From contig JADJTO010000014.1 of assembly GCA_016711105.1 (NCBI GenBank), positions 1-61,949 of the forward strand: a stretch of 61,949 nt of DNA. Reading direction: 5' to 3'. Position numbers and translations under genes: made by a program. This stretch comes from Micropruina sp. (GTDB taxonomy: Bacteria; Actinomycetota; Actinomycetes; Propionibacteriales; Propionibacteriaceae). The first letter of the stretch is position 1. Each line of letters starts with the position of its first letter. Shown piece after piece: positions 27,625 to 36,511 of this stretch. The notes beneath the pieces were generated by a model. That model was not told the DNA's origin. It ran no database searches and was given only the letters and a program-made list of their open reading frames with translations.

Positions 27625-29249
27625 TGTTGTGGCTCCCGTCCGAAGGCTCCGCTCCCGCTGGCCAGCAGCCAGGTCGGCACGGCGGCGAGCGCCACCAGGA
27701 TGGCAGCATACGGAGCCGCGGCCGCGTACGCCTCCACCGCGGTGTAGGTCCACAGCCGGGTGGCCAGCCTCTCCATTCCGGCCGGACGCAACAACAAGGT
27801 GGCGGGAGCTCCTTCATCGCGGTCAGCGACACCAGCGCCGCCCCCGGCCCCGATCCCGGGCAGCATAACCGGCAGGGTGACCCGGCGCAGCGCCTCCAGT
27901 GGGGTGGAACCGAGCGACTGGGCGACCTCTTCCAGGGCCAGCGGCGCCTTAGCCGCCGCCGAGGTCACCGCAGCCACAGCCAGGGGCAGGAACAGCGTCA
28001 CGTAGGCCAAGCCGAGCAGCCAGATCGACTGATACAGCGCGTGCACCACGTTGATCCCGAAGAAGACCAGGGACAGCCCGATCATCACGCCCGGGAGCGA
28101 ATGGGTGACGAAGACCAGCCGCTCCAGCGCCCGGGAGAGTCGGGACGGAACCCGGGCCGCATAGAGCCCGAGCGGGATCGCCAGCAGAATCGTCAGCCCG
28201 GCGCCGAGCAGCGAAGCTCCCAGCGAGCCACCGATGGCGGAGATGACCTCGCCGAACCCGCCCGGACGGGACACCCCGGCCAGATTCCAGCGGACGAGCG
28301 CCGCGAGCGGCACCCCGAGGGCGGTGATCACCAAGCCACCGAGCACGGCGAACGCGATCCAGCGGCCACGACCCAGGTCTTGCGGGACGACTCGGCGGCG
28401 GCCAGCACCACCGACCTTGGCTTGACGGCGTTCGGCTCCCCGGGCCAGGGATTCGGCGGTCACGACCAGCAGCGCGAAGACCATCAGCAGCGCGGCCAAC
28501 GCGATCGCGCCGGTGCGATCGAACCCGACGCTGAACGCGGTGAACACGGCCCGGGTGAACGTGTCGACCCGCAGGATCGAGACCGCCCCGAAGTCGGACA
28601 GTGTGTACAGGGCGACCAGGAGTCCGCCGGAGGTGATCGCCGGCATGGCTGCGGGCAGCACCACGCGCCAGAGCACCGAGAACTCGCGGTGGCCCAGCGC
28701 CCGCGCGATCTCGGCCGGGGCAGCGTCCTGCCCGGCCAGCGTGCCGACCACCGGCAGGTAGACGTAGGGGTAGGAGTAGAGGCTGAGCACGATCGCCGCT
28801 GCCCAGAAGCCGTCGAAACGCCCGGTCGGGTTCCACAGATCAGCGACCGCCACCCAGGTGTAGGCGGCGACGTAGCTCGGCACGGCCAGCGGCAGGGCCA
28901 GCAGGATGCCGAAAGCGCGGCGTCCGGGGACGTTCGTCCGGGTCACCAGCAGGGCGGCGGAGACGCCCAGGAGGGTGCTGAACAGCCAGACCACCACCAT
29001 CAGCGCGATGCTGCGCCACGTCATCGCCCCGACCCGGGCGGTGAAGACCTCGGCCAGGATCCGATCCCAGCCCGCCTCCCCGGCGCGGATGATCAAGTAG
29101 ACGCCGGGGATCAACGACACCGCGGCGGCGAGCAGAGCGCCCAGCAGAAGTTCAGGCCTGCGGACAGCCGCCAGCCCCCGAACCCGATGGCGATGGGTCC
29201 GGGGGCGAGGGCGGAGGTCCTTGGTGGTCGTCCGCGGAGGTGCGCTCAA
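27621..29249 (-). CDS. Iron(III) ABC importer permease (two fused permease domains)
   Basis: FbpB/SfuB-type inner-membrane permease, 542 residues, with two homologous bundles of about six helices. Each has an EAA-type loop: GHREFSVLWRVVLPAAMPAI (first half) and GSTPLEALRRVTLPVMLPGI (second half). Just after the second loop, about 27790-27850, a compensated pair of indels replaces the expected ALVSLTAMKELPATLLL, which is readable in the neighbouring frame. TTG 29249 is used as start; it lies two bases after the binding-protein stop when that gene's frameshift is corrected. Confidence 0.87.
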   Translation of the reverse strand: MSAPPRTTTKDLRPRPRTHRHRVRGLAAVRRPELLLGALLAAAVSLIPGVYLIIRAGEAGWDRILAEVFTARVGAMTWRSIALMVVVWLFSTLLGVSAALLVTRTNVPGRRAFGILLALPLAVPSYVAAYTWVAVADLWNPTGRFDGFWAAAIVLSLYSYPYVYLPVVGTLAGQDAAPAEIARALGHREFSVLWRVVLPAAMPAITSGGLLVALYTLSDFGAVSILRVDTFTRAVFTAFSVGFDRTGAIALAALLMVFALLVVTAESLARGAERRQAKVGGAGRRRVVPQDLGRGRWIAFAVLGGLVITALGVPLAALVRWNLAGVSRPGGFGEVISAIGGSLGASLLGAGLTILLAIPLGLYAARVPSRLSRALERLVFVTHSLPGVMIGLSLVFFGINVVHALYQSIWLLGLAYVTLFLPLAVAAVTSAAAKAPLALEEVAQSLGSTPLEALRRVTLPVMLPGIGAGGGAGVADRDEGAPATLLLRPAGMERLATRLWTYTAVEAYAAAAPYAAILVALAAVPTWLLASGSGAFGREPQQ

Positions 29250-29251
29250 GC

Positions 29252-30297
29252 TCAGAGCAGTCCAGCTTCCTTGATCAGAGTGATCGACTTATCAGCTCGG
29301 CAAGATTACTCAAGCTGACCTTGGGCACTTCGAGCTCGTCCAGCTTGGGCAGCCCGGGAGCCGAGGCGATGCCGGCGATCAGCGGGTACTCGAAGGTCTT
29401 CTCGGCGAAGTAGGTCTGCGCTTCGGTGCCGAGCAGGTAGTCGACCAGAGCTTGCCCGTCGGTGTCGGGCTGCTTGGCCAGCAGACCAACGCCGGAGACG
29501 TTGACCAGGGCGCCGGTGTCACCGCCGGGGAAGAAGTGCAGCTTGGTCTTCAGCTTGTCGGCCGTGGTGCCGGTCTCGCCCGCCAGTTCGTAGACGTAGT
29601 AGTGGTTCACCAGCCCGACGGGGAACTTGCCCGCCTCGACGTCGGCCACGATCACGCCGTTCTTCTCCCGGATCTGCGGGTCGTTCGCCTTCAGCGCAGT
29701 GAGGAACTCGGTGGTCTTGGCGTCCCCATGCTGGACTCGCATCGCGGTGATGAACGACTGGAAGGACGCGTTGGACGGGGCAACCCCGACCTTGCCCTTC
29801 CACTCGGGCTTGACCAGGTCGAACACGCTGGCCGGCAGGTCGGCCGCCTTGAGCAGCGTGGAGTTGTAGGCCAGGACGCGGCTGCGACCCGTCACCCCGA
29901 CCCACAGGCCGTTGGGGTCGCGGTACTGGGCGTCCACCTTGTCCAGGGTGGCTTGGGGCAGGGCGCGGAACAGCTTGGCGGCCCCGACGGCACCCAGGCC
30001 GCCGGCGTCCTGGGCGAGGAAGACCGCCGCCTGGGTCCGGTCGCCCTCTTCGATCAGCTGGGCGGCCATCTGGGCGGTCTCGCCGTAGCGGACCTCGACC
30101 GCGATGCCGGTCGCGGCGGTGAACTTGTCCAGGATCGGCTTGACCAGGGTTTCGTTGCGGCCGCTGTAGACGGTCACTTTGGCGTCCGAAGCGGACGAGG
30201 ACGAGGCAACGGGAGTCGCCGGAGCCGAGCAGCCCACGAGCGCCATCGCGCTGGCCAGGAAGAGTGGCACCAGGAGTCGGGCCGGTCGTCGGAACAT
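29252..30297 (-). CDS. Iron(III) ABC importer substrate-binding lipoprotein, late frameshift
   Basis: FbpA-type periplasmic-binding-fold lipoprotein. Signal peptide with lipobox MALVGC (Cys23), then DAKVTVYSGRNETLVKPILDKFTAATGIAVEVRYG, the classic start of this family; VNHYYVYEL holds the tyrosines used for iron coordination in homologues. ATG 30297 follows GGAGG. The original frame stops at 29275 after LAELISRSL; restoring one base gives the family-like LDKSITLIKEAGLL and a stop at 29252, directly before the permease. First gene of the operon, with an iron box upstream. Confidence 0.88.
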
Positions 30298-30359
30298 GGA
30301 AGCCTCCAGGAAGGTCAAGACGGTTCGATTTAGATAAGGCAGCTGTTGCGTTATTGCTG

Positions 30360-30378
30360 TGAGGTGAGCCTAACCTAA
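30360..30378 (-). promoter_or_regulatory. IdeR/DtxR iron box
   Basis: TGAGGTGAGCCTAACCTAA matches the DtxR/IdeR consensus TTAGGTTAGSCTAACCTAA at 17 of 19 positions. It lies 63-81 bases upstream of the iron-importer operon start, so the operon is probably repressed when iron is plentiful. Confidence 0.75.
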
Positions 30379-30452
30379 CCTGATGGCCGTTTCAAACCAC
30401 GCCTGCGGGCTGGACCGGGTAGGCGTCCGTCGACCGCCAGCCCGCCCGGGAA

Positions 30453-30725
30453 CCTGGCCGCAGGCACGAGAACCCGAAAAAACACAGCGAATTCCGGCCA
30501 TCAGGGCGTATACGACGTTCATGCTCGCCCACGACCGTGACGTTTCCGGACACCACCCCGGCAACCCCCCCACAGAGGACCGCCCGGGCGACGCTCCCAA
30601 CCCGCCCCGCCAACCTGGCCGCAGGCGAGAACCCGAAAAAAACACGGCGAATTCCGGCCATCAAGGCGTATACGACGTTCATGCTCACCCACGACCGCGA
30701 AGTTTCCGGACAGCACCCCGGCCAC
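30453..30725. repeat. Intergenic repeat family, cluster A (two tandem copies)
   Basis: Two near-identical units of about 105 bases start at 30453 and 30622; conserved cores are 30489-30550 and 30649-30710. Each has a run of A after CCCG, then AATTCCGGCCATCA, GGCGTATACGACG and a GACCGxGAxGTTTCCGG end. The cores are related to clusters at 37.1-37.3 and 43.8-44.2 kb. The open frames crossing them are unlike each other at the ends and show no domain, so I treat the region as non-coding. Confidence 0.75.
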
Positions 30726-30896
30726 CCCCCAGAAGCCCGCCCGGACGACGCCGACGTGCGCAGTACGATCCAGCCATGCCCAAGACGACGTTCAGGCCGG
30801 GCGACGAGGTGGTCACCCCTCGCATCAGGCGGCGGGAACTGACCCTCGCCATGGGGCGCGCGCGTAGGCGACGAAGCCCCTGCCCGACACCAAGAA

Positions 30897-30922
30897 GACC
30901 GGGCCCCTGGTGGGACCCGGTC
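30897..30922 (-). terminator. Terminator after tRNA-Ser
   Basis: GACCGGG/CCCGGTC arms around a short loop, read on the minus strand and followed by TTCTT. It lies ten bases beyond the tRNA 3' end. Confidence 0.6.
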
Positions 30923-30932
30923 ACTGGCTGGC

Positions 30933-31022
30933 TGGCGGTGGCGGTGGGATTTGAACCCACGGTGGGAATGAACCCACACGCGCTTTCGAGGCGCGCTCCT
31001 TCGGCCGCTCGGACACGCCACC
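30933..31022 (-). tRNA. tRNA-Ser(CGA)
   Basis: 90-nucleotide class II tRNA. Acceptor GGTGGCG pairs with CGCCACC, then discriminator G and an encoded CCA. The anticodon loop CTCGAAA between CGCGC and GCGCG gives anticodon CGA (codon UCG). A long variable arm (GTGGGTTCATTCCCAC) and a T-arm with GTTCAAATCCC confirm a serine tRNA. Confidence 0.95.
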
Positions 31023-31032
31023 GCCGAAGATT

Positions 31033-31656
31033 CTAACCGCCGGCGTGATCCCGGGCCAATCGGGGTGAGCCCGGCGGCCGGTAGCCCGACAGTCGCAGCA
31101 CGACCTCGTAGATCGCCGTCCGCACGGTCAGGATCGGATGCTCACCCAGCCGATGCCGGCCGGCCGCCTGAACCGGCCGGCCGGGGAACTGCTCGCGCCA
31201 GTACCCCAGGGCACGCGCCGTGTGCAGCTGGTCGGACGCGATCGCCACCGAGCCGTCCTTCAGCTCAGGGTTCGCCGCCAACAGGGCGCCACAGTGGGCC
31301 ACGTTCTCCCACGTGGTCGTGGCCAGGGGTTCGATCAGGACGCGATCCTCCGGCAGGTCGTAGCGGGCCTGGGCGTCGGCGGCCATCGCCTCCGCCTCCC
31401 CGTTGGCGCCGGTGAACAGCAGGGTGGCCGCCGGATTGGCTCGCAGCGCCAGATCGACCCGCCATCGCTGCGTCGGCGACACGCGACCCTCGCGACGACT
31501 CGGGCAACCCAGCACGATGACGACGTCCGGAGGCTGATCAAGGGAACCCAGCCGCCGGGCCACCACCGCCTGCACGACCTCAGCCACAACCCAGGGCAGC
31601 AAGCCAAGCACCACTACAGCGGCCGCACCGACCACCAGAGGACGTGACAACCTCAT
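31033..31656 (-). CDS. YdcF/SanA-like DUF218 membrane protein
   Basis: 207 residues from ATG 31656. One N-terminal membrane helix (PLVVGAAAVVVLGLLPWVVAEVVQAVV), then a DUF218 domain: DVVIVLGCPSRREGRVSPTQRWRVDLAL, ATLLFTGANGEAEAMAADAQARYDLPEDRVLIEP, ATTTWENVAHCGALL, VAIASDQLHTARALGYWRE. This family acts at the envelope (SanA/ElyC relatives in cell-wall or lipid-carrier metabolism); the exact reaction is unknown. The start overlaps the tadA stop (ATGA). Confidence 0.85.
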   Translation of the reverse strand: MRLSRPLVVGAAAVVVLGLLPWVVAEVVQAVVARRLGSLDQPPDVVIVLGCPSRREGRVSPTQRWRVDLALRANPAATLLFTGANGEAEAMAADAQARYDLPEDRVLIEPLATTTWENVAHCGALLAANPELKDGSVAIASDQLHTARALGYWREQFPGRPVQAAGRHRLGEHPILTVRTAIYEVVLRLSGYRPPGSPRLARDHAGG

Positions 31657-32153
31657 CGCTGCCCGGCGAAGAAGTCCCGGATCAGGGCGCCGCATTCCTC
31701 CTCGGCGATGCCGCCGACCACCTCCACCTGATGATTCAGCCGCGGATCCCGGACGACATCCCACAAGGACGCGATCGCCCCGGCCTTGGGGTCGTAAGCC
31801 CCGAAGACCACCCGATCAACCCGCGCCAGAACCAGGGCGCCGGCGCACATCGTGCACGGCTCCAGGGTGACCACGAGCGTGCAGCCGTCCAGCCGCCACG
31901 ATCCCTCAAGGTCGGCCTCCTCGGCACCGGCGTCCCGCGAGGCTGCTGCCTGCAGGGCGAACGCGGCTCGACGCAACGCGACCACCTCGGCATGCGCGGT
32001 CGGATCCCCGGTGAGTTCCCGCTCGTTGTGGGCTCGCGCGATCACCTCACCCGTGGGTGAGAGCACCACTGCACCGATCGGCACGTCGCCGTGGGCCGAG
32101 GCCAGCTCGGCCTCCTGCAGCGCCAGCTGCAGCGCCGGCAGCCACCGGTTCAT
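31653..32153 (-). CDS. tadA: tRNA-specific adenosine deaminase TadA
   Basis: Zinc deaminase that converts A34 of tRNA-Arg(ACG) to inosine; 166 residues. Zinc/catalytic residues are H54-A-E56 in PTAHAEVVAL and C100/C103 in EPCTMCAGAL. GDVPIGAVV and AHNERE fit the family. Its target, tRNA-Arg(ACG), is encoded at 52535-52607. Its start overlaps the stop of the acidic partner gene, as usual in actinobacteria. Confidence 0.94.
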   Translation of the reverse strand: MNRWLPALQLALQEAELASAHGDVPIGAVVLSPTGEVIARAHNERELTGDPTAHAEVVALRRAAFALQAAASRDAGAEEADLEGSWRLDGCTLVVTLEPCTMCAGALVLARVDRVVFGAYDPKAGAIASLWDVVRDPRLNHQVEVVGGIAEEECGALIRDFFAGQR

Positions 32154-32827
32154 CAGCCGAAGGAGCCCTGCACGGCCCGCTTGAACACGGGCGCGAATTT
32201 GATCTTCTTGACCAACTTCTCCACCAGGGCGTCAGAGTCCGCGTCCAGATCGCTGCACAACGTTTCCAGGTCGAACTCGCTCATCCCAGAATCGGCGAGG
32301 ATGTCGAGGTCTCCGACCGGGCCACCGTCCTCGTCGTCGTCGGGAATCTCCAGCGCGAGGAAGTCGGCCACATCGCGGGCCAGCGGCCAGTCGTTGGCCG
32401 CCACCACGTCACTGAGGAACACCTGCACGTGGCGTCCGCGCACCCGAACCACGGCGAAGAACTCCGAGGCGATCGAGACCAGGCCCACCGCACCGCCGTC
32501 GCCAGGGATCCGGCGCAACTGGTTGATCAGTTCGTCCAAGTCATTGGCGAGTTCAGCCGCCAACGCCAGGGCCACCGGCTGACCGTCCTCGCGGTAGAGG
32601 GCGATCACGAAGTCGATGTCGTCCTCGGTGGCGTCCTCGGGGTAGTCGTCGTCGTCCTCGGCGTCGTCCTCGTCGGCATCGTCCTCGTCGAGATCGTCGT
32701 CGTCGTCGTCGTCTTCGTCGAAGTCGGAGAGGATGATCACCACGCCCTCTTCGAGGTCACCCAAACCGGGACGGTCATCGCCACGATCGGCCAACTCGAC
32801 GTCGAAATCTTCGTCTGTACCGTTCAT
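32153..32827 (-). CDS. tRNA adenosine deaminase-associated protein
   Basis: 224 residues from ATG 32827. A conserved actinobacterial companion of TadA. An acidic stretch of about 35 residues (residues 33-65, mainly Asp/Glu) precedes the folded part: DIDFVIALYREDGQPVALALAAELANDLDELINQLRRIPGDGG, ASEFFAVVRVRG, FLSDVVAANDWPLARDVADFL. Biochemical role unknown; coupling by ATGA overlap suggests it works with TadA. Confidence 0.85.
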   Translation of the reverse strand: MNGTDEDFDVELADRGDDRPGLGDLEEGVVIILSDFDEDDDDDDDLDEDDADEDDAEDDDDYPEDATEDDIDFVIALYREDGQPVALALAAELANDLDELINQLRRIPGDGGAVGLVSIASEFFAVVRVRGRHVQVFLSDVVAANDWPLARDVADFLALEIPDDDEDGGPVGDLDILADSGMSEFDLETLCSDLDADSDALVEKLVKKIKFAPVFKRAVQGSFG

Positions 32828-32916
32828 CACTGTCCCTTCACCGGTCAGCGTCCATCGTGTCATGCCCCGGCCGAAACCCACCTATCGCGATTGGACCAAT
32901 CCCGCCGGGTGGTGCC

Positions 32917-33570
32917 ATGGTCTGGGGTGTGGAGTTGCGTGCTATTGATCACCCGTTGGTTGCCCACAAGGTCACGCTGTTGCGTGACGTCCGGACGGGC
33001 TCGCCGGTGTTTCGGCAGCTCGTCGAAGAGCTGGTGATGCTGCTTGCCTATGAGGCGACCCGCGAAGTGCGCGTGAGCCAGATCGAGGTGACCACACCGA
33101 TCACCACCACGACCGGGACCAAACTCTCCCGACCGCGACCCTTGGTGGTGCCGATCCTGCGCGCCGGGCTCGGCATGCTCGAGGGGATGATGCGCCTGAT
33201 GCCGACCGCGGAGGTCGGCTTCGTCGGCATGGTCCGCGATGAGGAGACGCTGGAGCCTTTCACCTACGCCGAACGGCTGCCGAAGGACCTCTCCGGGCGC
33301 CAGTGCTACGTGCTCGACCCGATGCTGGCGACCGGCGGCTCCCTGGGCGGCACGGTGAAGTTCCTGGTCGACCGCGGCGCCGATCACATCACCTGCATCT
33401 GCCTGCTCGCCGCCCCCGAGGGGATCGAGAATCTGCGCCGCCTGGTCGACCCGGTCGGCGTGCCGACCACCCTCGTCGTCGCCCAAGTGGACGAGCGGCT
33501 GAACGAGGTCGGCTACATCGTGCCCGGGCTGGGGGACGCCGGCGACAGGCTCTACGGCCTGGCGCAATGA
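32917..33570 (+). CDS. upp: Uracil phosphoribosyltransferase
   Basis: Pyrimidine salvage enzyme forming UMP from uracil and PRPP; 217 residues from ATG 32917. Markers: IDHPLVAHKVTLLRD, VVPILRAGLGMLEGM, DEETLEPFTYAERLP and the PRPP loop YVLDPMLATGGS. GTG 32929 would give VELRAIDHPL, closer to the usual N-terminus, so the real start may be four codons later. The stop overlaps the next gene's ATG. Confidence 0.95.
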   Translation: MVWGVELRAIDHPLVAHKVTLLRDVRTGSPVFRQLVEELVMLLAYEATREVRVSQIEVTTPITTTTGTKLSRPRPLVVPILRAGLGMLEGMMRLMPTAEVGFVGMVRDEETLEPFTYAERLPKDLSGRQCYVLDPMLATGGSLGGTVKFLVDRGADHITCICLLAAPEGIENLRRLVDPVGVPTTLVVAQVDERLNEVGYIVPGLGDAGDRLYGLAQ

Positions 33571-34163
33571 CTCACACCCGGACGGTCGGAATCCTGGTCT
33601 TCGACAAGGTCGAGGTCCTGGATCTCGCCGGACCGTTCGAGGTGCTGTCGGTCGCGTCTCGCCTCTCCAAGCGCGAGGGCAGGCCGGCCTTTCGTCCGCT
33701 GCTGATCGGGGCGCAGGACCGTCCGGTGGTGGCTCGCGGTGGCTTCCGCGTGCTGCCGGACGCGACCCTGGCTGAGCATCCCCGGCTGGACGTGCTGATC
33801 GTCCCGGGCGGGGTGGTGCACGCGGTCCGCGACGATCGGCCGACCGTGGAGTGGGTGCGACAACAGGCCGGGCTGGTGGAACTCGTGGCCTCGGTCTGCA
33901 CCGGGGCGTTCGTCCTGGCTGAAGCGGGAGTACTGGACGGACTGCGGGTCACCACGCACTGGGAGGACCAGGAAGACCTAGCCCGCGACTTCCCCGCGTT
34001 GTCGGTGGTCGCGGACGTCCCGTGGGTCGATCAGGGCCGCGTAGTCACCTCGGGCGGGATCAGCGCCGGAATCGACATGACCCTGCACCTGGTCCAACGG
34101 CTGGCCTCTCGCGAGCTGGCACGGGCCACCGCTCATCAGATGGAATACCGCTGGCCCGCCTGA
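33567..34163 (+). CDS. DJ-1/PfpI-family protein
   Basis: 198-residue class-I glutamine-amidotransferase-like fold. The nucleophile elbow is ASVCTGAFVLAEAG with Cys111; VGILVFDKVEVLDLAGPFEVL and LIVPGG are typical of the transcription-factor-like or isonitrile-hydratase subgroup. GGISAGIDMTLHLVQRL near the end also fits. No HTH domain is fused. Translationally coupled to upp (ATGA), though a functional link is unclear. Confidence 0.85.
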   Translation: MTHTRTVGILVFDKVEVLDLAGPFEVLSVASRLSKREGRPAFRPLLIGAQDRPVVARGGFRVLPDATLAEHPRLDVLIVPGGVVHAVRDDRPTVEWVRQQAGLVELVASVCTGAFVLAEAGVLDGLRVTTHWEDQEDLARDFPALSVVADVPWVDQGRVVTSGGISAGIDMTLHLVQRLASRELARATAHQMEYRWPA

Positions 34164-34166
34164 GCC

Positions 34167-34694
34167 TCACAGGTCGCGAGCCAACCCCTCGATCCGTTCG
34201 GCGCCGGGAAGGTTGAGCAGGGAGCGGCCCGGGAGCAGCAGTTTGGCTCGGCGGACCCCGGCACCGATGCAGACGATGGCGGTGTCGGCCACGGCGGCGT
34301 CCACCCACACCGGCCAATCGGCGGGCAGGCCGACCGGGGTGATACCGCCGTACTCCATGCCGGAGGCCTCGACCGCCTGATCCATCGGCGCGAACGACGC
34401 CTTGCGGACGTCCAATCGGCGCTTGACTACGTTGTTCACATCAACCCGACGATGCGCCAAGGTCAGGCAGCAGGCTTGCCGCTGGACGCCTTCGCGGCGC
34501 CCGGTGACCAGGACGGCGTTGGCCATCACCGGAAGCGGCAGGTCGTAGGCGGCACACAGCGCCTCGGTGTCGGAATGCGCCGGGTCGATCTCGAACACCA
34601 GCGCGTCCGGCACGAAGGCGAGCGCGGCGAGCACCGGGGCGGCGAGCAGGTCGGGCCGCTCGGCGGCCGGGACGGGGTTCACGTGGTCGAACAT
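34167..34694 (-). CDS. YbaK/ProX-type aminoacyl-tRNA deacylase
   Basis: 175 residues from ATG 34694. YbaK-fold domain: FEIDPAHSDTEALCAAYDLPL, VLVTGRREGVQRQACCLTLAHRRVDVNNVVKRRLDVRKASFAP, GMEYGGITPVGLPADWPVWVDAAVADTA. Members clear mischarged tRNAs such as Cys- or Ala-tRNA. The open frame extends upstream across the opposite-strand genes without homology. Convergent with the PfpI-like gene. Confidence 0.82.
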   Translation of the reverse strand: MFDHVNPVPAAERPDLLAAPVLAALAFVPDALVFEIDPAHSDTEALCAAYDLPLPVMANAVLVTGRREGVQRQACCLTLAHRRVDVNNVVKRRLDVRKASFAPMDQAVEASGMEYGGITPVGLPADWPVWVDAAVADTAIVCIGAGVRRAKLLLPGRSLLNLPGAERIEGLARDL

Positions 34695-34719
34695 GGGCGC
34701 ATTGTGGCACGCTCGGGGA

Positions 34720-35867
34720 ATGTCACTTCCCGAGAGCCAGCGCCTGGCCCCCCGGAGACCTTGGTGGTCGGCCTGGGCCGCCCGGAGCGCCTCCATGATG
34801 CCCCGGTGAACCCACCGATCGTGTTCTCCTCCACCTTCATCGGCACTCAAGCGCCCGCTCCCGGCGACTACCTGTACAGCCGGTACGGCAACCCCACCTG
34901 GGATCCGTTGGAGGCGGCGATCGGCACGCTGGAGGCCTCCCCGGCCCCCGCGCTGATCTACGCCTCGGGCATGGCCGCGGTCGCGGCCGCGCTCTCCCTG
35001 GTGCCCCTGGGCGGACGGGTCGTGCTCCCCCAGCACGGCTACAACGGGTCGCTCAGCCTGGCTCGGGAGCTGGAGTCGCGGGGTGCGTTGACCGCCGTTT
35101 TCACCGACCTGAGCGACACCGAGGGCACCATCGCACTGCTCACCGGGGCGGACCTGCTCTGGCTGGAAAGCCCGACCAACCCGATGCTGGAGGTGGCCGA
35201 CATTGCCGCCCTGGCCGCGGCGGCGCGGACGGCCGGGGCGTTGACCGTGGTCGACAACACCTTCGCGACACCGCTGCTGCAGCGGCCCTTGGAGCTCGGG
35301 GCGGATCTGGTCGTGCATTCGGCGACGAAGTTCCTCGGCGGGCATTCGGACGTGTTGCTGGGCGCGATCGCGGTGGCTGATCCGGCGCTGCGCGAGACGT
35401 TGTGGCAGCACCGGGTGCAGAACGGGGCGATCGCCGGGCCGATGGAGGCGTGGTTGTGCCTGCGCGGGCTGCGCACCCTGGCGGTGCGGGTGGAGCGAGC
35501 GGTCGCCAACGCCGGCGAGTTGGCTAGGCGGCTGGCCGAGCATCCGGGGGTGTCGAACGTCCGCTATCCCGGCTTGCCGGGCGATCCTGGCCATCAGCTC
35601 GCAGCTCGGCAGATGAAGGCGTTCGGCGCCGTCCTCTGCCTTGAGGTGGGGGCCGACGTGGCGGGCACGGAGCGTTTCCTGGACGCGCTGCGGGTGTGGG
35701 TGCCGGCGACCAGCCTCGGTGGGGTCGAGTCGCTGGTCGAGCGTCGCCGGCGTTACGCCAGCGAGCCGGCGAGCATCCCCGAAACGATGGTCCGGCTGAG
35801 CGTCGGGATCGAGCATGTGGACGACTTGTGGGCCGACCTGGTGCAGGCGATCGAGGCCGCGCAGTGA
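34720..35867 (+). CDS. Cystathionine gamma-synthase-like PLP enzyme, early frameshift
   Basis: Cys/Met-metabolism PLP enzyme, about 382 residues after correction. It starts at ATG 34720 (MSLPESQRLAP), then within a run of C near 34755 the frame shifts to ETLVVGLGRPERLHDAPVNPPIVFSSTF. Catalytic features: YSRYGNPTWDPLEAAI, SGMAAVAAAL, ESPTNPMLEV, DNTFATPLLQRP and the PLP lysine in SATKFLGGHSDV. The C-terminal VPATSLGGVESLVE is standard. It may be MetB, MetC or a methionine gamma-lyase; sequence inspection cannot separate them. Its stop overlaps the following GTG. Confidence 0.85.
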
Positions 35868-36499
35868 GCCTGGACGCGATCCATCGACTCCCGGAGAAGG
35901 CCTCGCAGGAGCGGCAGGCGTTGGATTCGCTGCTTGATGAGGCGCTCTACGGCACCCTGTGCACGGTCGTGGACGGGCAGCCCTGGGTGGTGCCGATGCT
36001 CTACGCCCGGGACGGTGATCGGATTCTGCTGCACGGCTCGACCGGGGCCGGGGCGTTGCGTCAGGTGGCCGCGGGGGCACCGTCCGCCTTCTCGGTGACG
36101 CTGGTGGACGGCCTGGTGGTGGCCTACTCGACCTTTGAATCCTCGGCCCATTACCGCTCGGCTGTGCTCCGCGGGGTGCTGGTCCCGGTGCCTGGCGAGG
36201 ACGGACGTGCAGCCCTCGACCTGATGTCGGACCGCTGGTTGCCGGGCCGGGTGGCTGAGGTGGCGCCGATGACGAAGAAGGAGCGGGCGGCGTCCCTGGT
36301 GCTCGCGTTGCCGATCACGCCGGGCCAGTGGACGCTGAAGATCAGCGCCGGCGAACCCGACCGCCCCGACGTCGAGACACCCGTCTGGCAAGGGGTGATA
36401 CCGATGCAGCAGGGCTATGGGGAGCCCGTCCGCGCGCCGTGGGTGCCGGCCGAGACGCCGATCCCGCCCTCGGTGCGGAACCGCATGGCCGCGGACTGA
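35864..36499 (+). CDS. Pyridoxamine 5'-phosphate oxidase-like flavin protein
   Basis: 211 residues from GTG 35864, coupled to the trans-sulfuration gene. Split-barrel FMN-binding fold: LLDEALYGTLCTVVDGQPWVVPMLYARDGDRILLHGSTGAGAL, SAFSVTLVDGLVVA, SSAHYRSAVLRG. It belongs to the flavin-nucleotide-binding NimA/YfaA-like group rather than true PdxH. Role unknown; proximity to a PLP enzyme is suggestive only. Confidence 0.8.
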   Translation: MSLDAIHRLPEKASQERQALDSLLDEALYGTLCTVVDGQPWVVPMLYARDGDRILLHGSTGAGALRQVAAGAPSAFSVTLVDGLVVAYSTFESSAHYRSAVLRGVLVPVPGEDGRAALDLMSDRWLPGRVAEVAPMTKKERAASLVLALPITPGQWTLKISAGEPDRPDVETPVWQGVIPMQQGYGEPVRAPWVPAETPIPPSVRNRMAAD

Positions 36500-36511
36500 C
36501 GGTTGGCGCCC

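Noticed and set aside
27627..29318. A 563-residue Gln/Arg/Gly-rich frame opposite the iron transporter permease
   Set aside because: Mirror of a two-domain permease with clear EAA loops.
30383..31036. A 217-residue protein crossing repeat cluster A and the tRNA-Ser gene
   Set aside because: The frame runs through non-coding repeats and a tRNA; its segments share no protein-level pattern.
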